NCBI RefSeq assembly: GCF_910592395.1
Contig: NC_088314.1
Span: forward strand, 14,072,001-14,136,000
Direction: 5' to 3'
DNA: 64,000 bases
Origin: Lineus longissimus
Taxonomy: Eukaryota; Nemertea; Pilidiophora; Heteronemertea; Lineidae
Positions within the stretch are counted from its first letter, which is position 1. Every line of letters starts with the position of its first letter. The notes beneath the pieces are model-generated. The model saw only the letters and a list, made by a program, of their open reading frames with translations. It had not been told where the DNA came from and did not search any database. The position numbers were made by a program, and so were the translations under genes. Positions 54,464 through 64,000 of the stretch are shown piece by piece.

Positions 54464-57400
54464 AGTGTCCATGAAATTAAAAATGAGAACTATGTGTAAA
54501 TGGACTTATACAATTAATTAATTAATTAATCTACTTGATCGACTAAGAAACTATTTTTTTCTGAATGTGTTTGCTGCTTTTACAATTTAGTTTCAGCTCT
54601 TAGATAGTGGAAAAACGCGTTACTCGTTATTTTCAGTACGCGCAAGCCCTGTCGCGAAAGACCTTTCCCGCCATGTGAGTGCACGCCGAGATCCGAGTTA
54701 AGGTCAGCCCACTATTAAGACGCAACATCTTTTCCAATTATCGTCGCAGTTTGGGGGTCATCAAGGGCTTGTGGTATTCGACTCGATGACTCGACGACGC
54801 GATGACTCGATGACGCGATCAAGTTGGAATTTTTTTAAAGAATATCACTGCTTGGACTGTAATTTATACATAGAATCATAAGTGGAGGAAAATAAAAAAG
54901 AACCGATCATTACCAACCCCTTTCCAGCTGTTTTCACCGTATCTAATCCGACCATTTTTTCGTTTCCCACAAGTTCGCATTTTTGATAAAACCATGCGCC
55001 ATGTTGCTATGCAAGCCACTGGTATCTTACCGTGAATACAGCTAAATACATCTAAATATAGCTGGTTCAGATCAACCTCCTACCCAGGTTCTTTACAAGC
55101 TGAAATTCAAATGTTAAAATGACACGCGAGTTCCTGGAGACAAGGTTGGCTCTGGATATCCGTTCAGCACGGCAGTCGAACTCCGAGAATTATTTTAAGT
55201 GTCAATTTAGTTTGGGAATTATAAATCCTCGTATGACGTCGACATCTTTCCCCTTAGGGCATCTCCAACCAGGACATGTCCATATCTGGGGATATGCCCT
55301 AGGGGGCATTAAATGTCCTATAGGGGCTGATATCTTGGGGGGGGGGCAGATGTCAAGGGACGGAAGAGGGACTGAGTGACTGAGTCTAAAAACTGCACAT
55401 CTTCAGTGGCCATGGCTGGGGGGGGGGGGGGGGCACATCCTTCCACATACCGTAGCTGGATATGGGAAGGCCGAGCTAAAACCTCTGCTATTGGAGCGGT
55501 AGCCCGGAGACCAGGATCATGGGATTCCGTATTTTAGCAAAATCCATAGCAACGATCGCGTCATCGAGCCATCGCGTCGTCGAGTCATCGAGTCGAATAC
55601 CACAAGCCGTCATCAAGCGCCATCAGCATGACGTCGGAAAAATCGATACCAGCACAATGACGTTAAGGGGTAGTTCCTAGCTCCAGGAAACGCATTACTA
55701 GTGTATCGTTCCACGGGGAAAGATTCGATAGGTGGAGAGCTGCGCTGAATCGGGTCAAATCGGAGTCAACGTCGGAAAACCGCGATAATTCAGTCTGATT
55801 TTAAAGTTGTCGTTTTTTTGTGCAATTTGTCGATGGGAACTACTTATGTAGAATAGGAGGTGACTGGGCAGCCGATAGCTGGGTAATATTGCCCTTAATA
55901 ATGCCAATGGTCGTTTAGGGTGTCGAGTTGACGTCTTATTTGTGACGCAAGGGGGCGCCGCCGAATCAGTGGCGAAACATGTCCATAAACGTGTTTCTGA
56001 ACGATTTACCCACCGAAACATAGATGAAAAAATTTACAGTTGAATTTAATTTACTCACGAAATTGGCCCAGCGAACAAAGTCATCAATTTCATAAGTTGT
56101 AATGAATCCCATGCCTTCTAGCTGAGTGAGCAACATGGTAATGCTTGCTGGGAGTCGAAGCAGGATGAAAATGTTCACCATGGCAATAGTTAGTGTGGTA
56201 CCGTCCTTCCCAGCTTTCTTATCCTTTGTTGATTTTATTGTAACTTGTTCCTGTCGCATTCTTCTCCACCCACGTAGAACAGCCACGTTGACAGGTATCA
56301 AAATGCCGAACAGTGGTATCAAGTGTATCACGAGCATAACGTAGACATAAAACCCTACAAAATATGTGCTTGTTTTTCCAAATTGTCGGGTCATGAGCCA
56401 AGCTTCATATACTTCTTCTTTCTCATTCCATACCCATTCAGTGTCTTTACTGCACATTTTCGGCATTACAGAAATTAAAGAGAAGAAGAATGTCCCAATA
56501 ACGGCCATCTTCGCAGACTTGCGCGTGTCCATCGACTTTGCTTTCAGTGGCATACATATATGGATGTACCTTAAATAAAGTAATCGAATGGCAAACCAGA
56601 CCAACGGTCATGTCTAGCGTTAACATAGATGAAACAAATGCTTATTATTTAATCTGTTAGGCATATTGAAGAGTAATTTCGTTAGGGATCAAATAATAAC
56701 TATGTCCTATAGATAGGAGCGCTTGGAATATTAACCCATTAGCTTCTGAAACGCCCGAGACAATATACAAACAGTAAAATTACCCTCAGTCCAAAGCCTC
56801 ACCGAAACCCCCGGCTCATTTTTAAATGTGTTTGCCATATTCATGCTGGGTTTGCGGATACCTCAGGAGCTAACTGGTTAAGCTGGTTTTTGGTCAAAGG
56901 TGAAAAAGTGAAATTTAGAGAGAGAAAAATGTGGGGACTTGATGCCCACAGAAAAAGTGAACAACAGGTAATTTATTTAAAGGCCTACTACGCCGTTCTT
57001 TAAATATTTCAATGTTCTAATTGAATTTGAAATTTCAAGTCGTGTGAATACGTACTGAATATAAATTTCAACAGTGCCGTTGTGTAGACAGACATACAAA
57101 TATTATAAACACAAAATTTCAGCAAATCTTTATGCATGATAACTGAACTACGGCATTGTATATAACTGCATTTCTATTTTCCTGGAACACCAGTAATTAC
57201 GAACGGCGTACCCCTCTAAAGGGATCTAGACTTCCCGTCTTTCAATTGGTCGTCCAATCGCGAGGACTGTACATGTACAATGAGGTAAAGTTACTAGCAT
57301 TATCGGCATTCATTTCGCTAATATTGATTCTAGGTGAAAGGGCAATTAGGGGCAACATAGAATATCATTCGGCCGGCGGGTAAACCACGTTGAGATAAGT

Positions 57401-57757
57401 GCTCATGATACTTGGCCTTACCTGTCTATGGATACTGTGACAACGACGTAAACATCCCACATCTCTATTACATTGACGATTGGAAACATGAGAATGGCAT
57501 AGCTCTCGAATGATTTATACACACCATAGGTATGACCTCCCTTCACTTGAGCCATCACCCGAAGCGGCACATCCAGTACAAATGAGAAGGAGAGGAACAA
57601 GACATCACAGACAGCCAAGGCTTGGAGGAGGAAATACGCCGACGACGACGACCTCTTTTGGCGCCTGAATACCGCTAAACAAAGCGCGTTACCGATAACG
57701 CCTGGGATGGTAACGACAAGACTTAGGGTGAGCAGTAAAAATATCTCGTATGCAGAA
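53198..57757. repeat. Inverted segmental duplication, copy 2
   Basis: Inverted counterpart of 5053-8075. Longer because of the MITE at 54766-55608 and the fuller BEL integrase. GPCR sequence continues past 57757 to its start at 57813, so this is the source-like copy. Confidence 0.85.
54766..55608. mobile_element. MULE-like MITE with 9-bp target duplication
   Basis: 54-bp terminal inverted repeats (GGCTTGTGGTATTCGACTCG, with GACGCGATGACTCGATGACG further in; one mismatch) bordered by GTCATCAAG at 54757-54765 and 55609-55617. The duplicated segment at about 7180 holds a single copy of that 9-mer and no insert, giving a paired empty site. A 9-bp duplication with long repeats suggests Mutator-like. 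No transposase; a G-run at 55421-55433. Confidence 0.85.
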
Positions 57758-57813
57758 TATGGCTTGCGAAGCTCTCTGGTTGTCAAAGCGAGAACCGATT
57801 CAGTGGTTTCCAT
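55966..57813 (-). pseudogene. FMRFamide-receptor-like class A GPCR, near-complete copy
   Basis: Minus-strand exon 1 57422-57813 from METTESVLALTTRELRKPYS and exon 2 55966-56569; the GT-AG intron is 852 bp. Seven TM segments are visible: TM1 LSLVVTIPGVIGNALCLAVF, TM2 LQALAVCDVLFLSFSFVLDV, TM3 to SIDR|Y (DRY split by the intron), TM4 MAVIGTFFFSLISVMPKM, TM5 YVYVMLVIHLIPLFGILIPV, TM6 TLTIAMVNIFILLRLPA, TM7 NSTVNFFIYVSVGKSF. Such receptors signal from the plasma membrane in response to neuropeptides. A TGA ends the product right after FMDMFRH, where copy 1 has a Cys codon and 14 more codons. It may still be functional with a short tail; called pseudogene-like with caution. Confidence 0.7.
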
Positions 57814-57959
57814 GACGTCAGTGCTGATGGTCGTGTGATACCTGTTTCCTAAGATGGAGGGGGGAATCAGGCAGGAATCATCATTGGTGCGGTGAGGTTT
57901 CTCACTTTAGTTTCACAGATTTTGGTAGTTGTTTGTTTCGAAGAGTGCAGTAAAGGATC

Positions 57960-58330
57960 ATATTCACTTTAATTTTGTTTCAAACGCGTTTCAAAACGAA
58001 CTTAACATTAAATGAAACACAAAACGAAACTCAAATGATTTTAAAAACGCCTGTGCATTATTGTGGGGTGTTTGGTTTGCTCCCAGGAACGAATGCGACA
58101 AACGAAAGTCGAACGAACATAAACGAACTTCGTTTAAAATGAAAATATCAACGAACTTTGTGCGAATGAGGATATAGGAACTTCGTTTTGAACGAACTTT
58201 CTTTCATAAGAAATGATCATTCAACAAAAACGAACACGCAAACGAATCCTAACGAATCACAAACGAAGGTCAGTGAGAAAAAAGTACGAACCTGCTTTTG
58301 TCTTCAAACGAAATCAAAAACAAAAATATT
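57960..58330. repeat. AACGAA-rich low-complexity tract
   Basis: AAACGAA/GAACGAA variants recur about 20 times on both sides of 58140. Not exact tandem; composition strongly A/C/G-biased. It lies between the GPCR start and the pogo element. 57830-58600 otherwise holds no gene. Confidence 0.6.
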
Positions 58331-58599
58331 TTCATGCTGAATAACGATTTTAAAAAGTCGTTTACAGTCCATCCTTTCAAATCTGAGGAGTCGCATTTGT
58401 TTATAAGTATCGTAGGGAACTTAATTACCCTTGGCTGAGACAGAATTTCATGAAAAACGAAAAAAACAACATACTCTCAACTAGGCTGTAGAAGACCAGA
58501 TCATATATTTCTTGCCGCCCATTACATTTTAATATTCATTTGGGTATAACATGAAGGAAAGCCAATGAGAGGTCAGAGATAAAAGAGACCAGCGACAAA

Positions 58600-59580
58600 A
58601 CAATGGTAAAGCGCGTAAGAATAGAGCGAAGAATGTCGGAACCTGGACAGAACTTGAGGATCTAGTCCATGAATGGATTTTGGAGAAGAAGGGGAAAAGC
58701 CTCCCAGTGACTGTACAGGACATTCAGGAGGAAGCGTTAGAGTTGTTTGCAGCCAGGTGGGACAATCTCACTTTATACAGAGAAAGGACATTTCATATCG
58801 CAAGACTAAAAAGAACACCACGACCCTTCCCGCTGATGCGGCTGCTCGAGTGAAAGTGTTTCTGAACGAGTTGCAGACACCATTGAAGGGACGGATATTG
58901 AATTTCGTTTCTTGTTTAATACGGATGAAGCATTCCTATTGTTTGACTGTGGCCCTCTGCCAGTGGGGGCATGATTCAAGCTCATGTATTACATTCCCTC
59001 GCCGTGGATTTTTGCGAAAGATTGCTGAACTCGACAACCAGAACCTTCCAGCTAATGTTAAAGTTACGTCCTCGCAAACTGGATGTTTGAAAGAAGAGAC
59101 AATGGGACATTGGTTGGATGAGGTCTTTCAGCCACATATCGATGCTGAACGCTGCGAGCTATTTTTGCTTCTGGTTGACCGATATCAGGTCCACAGAACT
59201 GAAAAGTTTGGATTGAGCGTCACAGAGATAGGGGGGATTATTGACTTCATTCCGGCCGGCTGCACATCACTCGTAGAACCACTTAACGTCGCAGTCATGA
59301 AATCCTTTAAGAACAACGCAAAAACACAATGGAAATCATGGAAATCATGGAAAATACGACACACGGATGACGATGGCATGTGTCCTCCAGTACAACTGTA
59401 AGATGTGGTAAACATTGTCAGCAATGCCTGGGAATCCGTGGAACTCCGAGTAATTCTGGACGGCTTTAAAGCATCGTTCCGACCATATTAAATTGACAAC
59501 GAGCCAGCAATGGGTGACGACGACGACGACGACGAGGAAGAGGATGGACTTGACTCGACTTTGTAGACATGGACGACGAA
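58600..59580 (+). pseudogene. pogo/Tigger-like transposase, broken
   Basis: Frame pieces: NVGTWTELEDLVHEWILEKK (CENP-B-type HTH), LFNTDEAFLLFDCG (first Asp), LFLLLVDRYQVHRTEKFG (second Asp) and GCTSLVEPLNVAVMKSFK. The last normally has Asp in the (Q)P.D motif; here it is Asn. An acidic D-rich tail (GDDDDDDEEEDG) ends it near 59560. At least two frame changes. DDE_1 superfamily, cut-and-paste. Confidence 0.75.
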
Positions 59581-60000
59581 CTGATACATGAGTAATTGTG
59601 ACAGAATATCATGTATCACAATGAATTACGAAGGGAATAAAGGGAATCATTGGGTTAACAGGTCGTTGTTATTATTCTTAGTTTCTAACTTTTTTGAAAC
59701 CTGATAAATACAATCAAAAATATTAATTTCGCGTAACATTGTCTAAACAGTGTCTCTTTTCAACGCCGGAGGTCACCAAACACATCCCCAGGACTTCAAA
59801 TCACTCTTAACGATTATTTGACCCATTCATTTCTGGCATCATTGAATTCGTGTTAAATCCATGTTGATTTCATGAAAGCCAAACCATGAATTCGATGGCA
59901 GGCCTACGTGTTAATCATACATGTAGGACTACCCAAAATCACGATTCAAACCAATGAGGTATGACGAGAATTTGTATAGGCTAACCCCTAACGCCTATAC

Positions 60001-60100
60001 ATGGTAAAGCGCGTATGAAAAGAGCGAAGAATGTCGGAACCTGGACAGAACTTGAGGATCAAGTCCATGAATGGATTTTGGAGAAGAAGGGGAAAAGCCT
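60001..60100 (+). repeat. Second copy of the pogo HTH segment
   Basis: 100 bp matching 58603-58702 with a few changes (ATGGTAAAGCGCGTA... to GGGGAAAAGCCT). Sharp edges at both ends. A deleted second element or a local duplication. 59581-60000 and 60101-61250 show nothing else beyond a G-run at 61011. Confidence 0.85.
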
Positions 60101-61252
60101 AACCTGGTTGAATATCCATATGAATAGACATCGTATATGTGGTATTGGGCGGCATTGAGCGGCATTGAGCGGTATTACCAAGTTGAGAGTATTTCCATTT
60201 CACTGTTTTTGGTTTATTTGATGTCTAAACTTCACAGCAGTACATCCAATTTTCCACAAAATTATTCCCAGATATGATAAAAATGTGTTTTTGGAAGAGT
60301 CCTCCGCAATAAAGCCATCAAATTGTTTTGAAAAAAAACACAAAAGCTACCTTTTTTCGCAGTATTTTACACCGCTTATCCTTCATCAAATTCGATGCAA
60401 TTTACTTCCTTGTGTATATCGTCATCTCTTCTAGCGAACCAACACACATATGGCTGACATCATAAACGAACAACCCGTCAATTAAGGGTATTCACAAACA
60501 AAGATTTTCCAAATTGCCTGTATATATAATGTCCCTTTGCATCCAAAACATGCAAACAGCAATGCGCATGCCCAGTATGACAAATTCCTAATTTGCATCT
60601 CATTGCGCATGCCCACATCTTCCGACGCTACTGTTGGGCAGTTTCCGTATTTAGTAGACTGTTGATAGTTTACTACTATGTCACCATGGGTACTAAAAAT
60701 ATTTTTGCTGAAAAACTGTCTTATCAGCTTATTTTTCTGTGTTTTTTAAAAAGATTTCTGCTGGCATTTGATAGCTAACAATATTTGGATTTCAAATCGG
60801 GCCAGGCTGCAAGACAAACCTAAAAGTTTGGGTGTATCAGTTAGAATACTGAAGGTTCAAGTGTTGCCTATCTTTGTCAGCAATTTTTTCAGAATGGCCA
60901 TTTCGTCATTCTTCAATGTTCGGTGACCATAATTATTACACTTAGAATGGTCCAATGGTAAACAAATTTAACTTTTATGGAATTATCTATTCAGAATGTC
61001 TATTCAATGCTGGGGGGGGGGGGGGGGGGGGGATTATATTCCATGATGATTTTTAACATTTACATTTTTAGACCCCCGTGAAAAACTAGTTTACCGGTTG
61101 TGTCAAACTTTTGAATTATGATAGTTGCATTCTACACATCATAAATAGTAAAAGGAAAAAATTCCATTTCTGTTACATCATTTTTGAGAAGTTCTAATTT
61201 ACCGTCGCGTGGTACGGTTTGGAATATTCTGATGATTACCGAAGCAATTGAC

Positions 61253-61404
61253 CAAAAACCTATATTCAATTTATTCCCAAATACAAGATTTCTAGGCCAC
61301 GTGCTTGATATAAATGAAAACGAACCCCCTCGTTCGTTTTCATTTATATCAAGCACGTGGCCTAGAAATCTTGTATTTGGGAATAAATTGAATAAAGGTT
61401 TTTG
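61253..61404. repeat. Near-perfect hairpin, 73-bp arms
   Basis: 61253-61325 and 61332-61404 are complementary except about one position; the loop is 6 nt (CCCCTC). Both arms contain TCTAGGCCACGTGCTTGATA or its complement. Overlapping ORFs on both strands are mirror artefacts. Confidence 0.95.
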
Positions 61405-61699
61405 AAGCGAGATCACGCTGACCCCCCCCCCCCCCCAAAAAAAACAATAGCCTGTGCCTGAATTCAGATCCCGGATAATAAGACAGTAAGTTACTTGCCC
61501 CTAATACAGTAATAAAGATATAATACATCCGTAATTATAGGACAGTGATTGCACACCCCATCCTCCCCCACCCTACCCCACACTCAACACGGGCACTAAC
61601 CAGGCAGATTAACTATACTCTCTCATTCATGACCGCATCTTGCGCAGGACAAATTATTCACGCCAAAAAACTTTTCTGGGAAATTTTTCGCCCAGGAGC

Positions 61700-62447
61700 C
61701 TGGTTTGTCTCAGCACCAATAATGGCGCTCCTCGCTTCCGAGATCAAATTTGTCAAATCTGTTCTTGATGACTCAGGGTACTCCTACTTATGGAATACGC
61801 AGGTTGAGCCAGAAAAACATTTTATCAAACAGAACATTGCCAGAAGTCTCACAGACCAGGCGGCGCAAAATTTATTTTCAAAGATAAATGAGAACAGCAA
61901 GTTTACAAATTATCGGTTGTTCAAAAAAGAAATCAGCAGAGAACCATACCTAGACTCAAACAATGAGTACATTGTGAAATTGTGGACAGATTTCAGACTT
62001 GGTAAAATGGCATATAAAATGGGAACCCTTGGGAAATGTGTTCTATGTAATGCTTCCTCTTATGATGAGTTTCACATTCTGTTGGAATGTAAAGAGTTAG
62101 ACCAAGTAAGGAAAAAATATGTGCCAAGGTATTATTATAAGAACCCAAATGTGCTGAAATTTGGAGATATCATGAGTGAATGCAGCAGAAACATCAATAT
62201 GATGAAAAAAAATACCTCCTTTCTAAAAGAAACTTCTAAGATAGAAGGTTTAGTAAATTCTTAATTAACAATTTTTATTGTCATTGTTACATGTATGTAA
62301 GATTTTATTTTTGGTCTTTATGGCCTCCTGTTCGTAGTATGTGTTAGTATTCATTGTATTTTCAATTATGTTATTTTCTGTATCGCACCAAAGGTACATT
62401 CTGTACTGTGGTGGAATAAATAAATTCAAAATAAATTCAAATTCAAA
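61700..62447 (+). pseudogene. LINE 3' end: ORF2 C-terminus and tail
   Basis: Frame to stop 62262: MALLASEIKFVKSVLDDSGY, LWTDFRLGKMAYKMGTLGKC, then CVLCNASSYDEFHILLEC, the CX2CX8HX5C-like knuckle at the end of many LINE ORF2 proteins. A 3' UTR follows and the tail AATAAATTCAAATTCAAA ends near 62447. No RT domain remains. Different family from 49916-51259 (that one has no such tail). Confidence 0.65.
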
Positions 62448-64000
62448 GTTGCATTATGATAATGAGCCGCACCACGCGACGGTAAATAAAGTGCCATTTG
62501 GGGGTCGTGTTTCGTCTCGAAATTTTGCACGTTTGCAGGTGATATGGTATCCTGATGCAACGTTATGTTTATTTTCGGAAATTTACTTCAGCGGAGCAGT
62601 AATGAGGGATTTTTAATCGGACACTGTCAATTCTCCTTACCACTCACAGAAGCCAAGTCATTGCTGTTTAGTTATGCAGGGGCTGTAAGGTGGCTGTAAG
62701 GGGATGATTGGAACAGCCTGTACCTGTTAACCTGCTGAACCCAGGTTAATGTTATTTTCAATCCACGATTGCAGGTCACCTGATCTTCGAGATTTCGCGG
62801 GGAAAGAAATTGTAAACAAACGCATGTGTGCAGTTCAAATGTAAACAAAAACGTATTTTTGGTACTTTTGGTTGCTGGACTTGGGTTTTCCCGCAGTAAG
62901 GAGCTGGGGTCAAATTGATGGTCTATTGCATATGGGTGCTGTATTAGCCAGAGATAGCCCTTGATTATGGAGGTATTTTCAAATTAAGGTTACCATGGTA
63001 TGTTTATGTGCTCACCACAGCTTTCAAAACTTGATGTATCTGAAGAGGCACTCTGAACTTGGCATGGCCTTATCAAGGAGCTGCTCACGGTGCTGAACTT
63101 CAAGCTGGCCTGTCGACTAAGTGCCTTGCCCGAGATCATGCTACATGTAGGAGGAGTACGCATTTTAAAGTTATAGAAGTGATAGTGCAATTGGTCCGAG
63201 CCATTTGGAGGCCGACATATGAAGGCCTATCTGGGTTCTCCTTCTTCTCCGTATAAATAGGGGCATATTGCTGACTAAGGAACGAGGCATATTCACACTG
63301 CCTCATCATCTCTATAGGACCAATTGATTTACTTTTATATGCACGCATACAGCACGCCACAGGGTCCGAGTCTTTGGACAAATGGTTGGTTTAATTTGTC
63401 TCTTCGATATTGCTCCTTTGATATTGCATTAGATTTTCATTGCAATTCAATCTATTCAAGGTATAGCCCATTTGAACCTGCCTGCGCCACGGGTACAATG
63501 CTAGTTGTCATATAATACAGAAACAAAATCACAACTTGAATTCGCATATTCAATGCTAATAACAGGTTACCATGGGAATGACCCTATCATCAGGGTTGGG
63601 TTAACCCAGGTACTCACCATATTGAAGGACTTTTTTATTTGGGCAATAAATATTTATTTATAGTTTCACCATCGTGTTAAAACACGATTGTGAAACTAAG
63701 AAAATTGTTAAAGTTAAAAACCTTTTGTGCAACCTTACATTGAAATGTTGACACCTCAACAAAAGAAAGTCCCCCACCCCCTAAACAAACTATCATAGCG
63801 CCCAAACCGTTTCCTTTGCAAAAACACATCTTTGAGGAAGTCTCTCCTAACTTTGTTGCGAGGTGTGTTCCAAATTTCAACATCATATAATTTATGTTTA
63901 AAAACTTTCAAAGAGAACAAAAAAGTGCTGTTTTCGAAATTCACAAAAAAAAAATTTTTAAGGCTTTGTTTTGCAAACTTTTAGTTCGAAGAAATTCAGA
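62448..64000. other. No gene recognised
   Basis: Several 60-80-codon frames on both strands without motifs; 63136-63381 (minus, EKKENPDRPSYVGLQMARTN) is the only one with mixed composition and is unproven. AACCCAGGT/ACCTGGGTT-like pieces near 62750 and 63600 suggest a small repeat. Confidence 0.3.

Noticed and set aside
61184-61416. Opposed ORFs sharing FNLFPNTRFLGHVLD
   Set aside because: Both are produced by the 61253-61404 hairpin.

Overview
The window is eukaryotic, most likely from a marine invertebrate animal. It has spliced genes with GT-AG introns, a class A peptide G-protein-coupled receptor, PIF/Harbinger, DIRS, BEL/Pao, LINE, pogo and Polinton elements, and simple motifs such as repeated ACATGTAC and TAGGCCT. 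There are no operons or bacterial signals. The phylum cannot be fixed from the sequence. Almost everything recognisable is mobile-element DNA, much of it nested, inverted or broken. Host genes are few.

Layout. 1-5052: a Polinton (Maverick) fragment with capsid-like and protease reading frames. Its capsid frame is split by a PIF/Harbinger transposon (33-4609) that looks intact, with a 3-exon transposase and a convergent 3-exon Myb-like gene. 5053-8075: one copy of an inverted duplication carrying a two-exon GPCR and a BEL/Pao pol fragment. The other copy, in opposite orientation, is at 53198-57757. 8211-9265: an 81-bp satellite. 10776-12023: a fold-back MITE with a hAT-like element inside it. 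12290-20683: a second Polinton region on the minus strand with dUTPase, deoxynucleoside kinase, two unknown small genes and integrase. A 5.7-kb DIRS/PAT-like retroelement (12508-18207) is inserted in the integrase.

22425-37364: a long inverted repeat with 2.2-3.4 kb arms around a 9.4-kb centre. The centre holds MITEs, a tRNA-like sequence and a 366-codon open frame of unknown function (32076-33173). 37882-45650: hairpins, two decayed Harbinger transposases, stray MADF/Myb-like exons and a palindromic MITE. 46785-48905: unclassified repeats. 49096-54463: BEL/Pao pol interrupted by a 5'-truncated LINE. 54766-55608: a MITE whose empty site survives in the other duplicated copy. 58600-60100: a broken pogo-like element. 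61253-61404: a near-perfect hairpin. 61700-62447: a LINE 3' end.

The most notable content is the Polinton region that carries nucleotide-metabolism genes beside a retroviral-type integrase. Several insertions can be ordered because reading frames or empty sites survive on both flanks. Coordinates of introns are my reading of splice signals. Clade names rest on motif recognition, not on a search.
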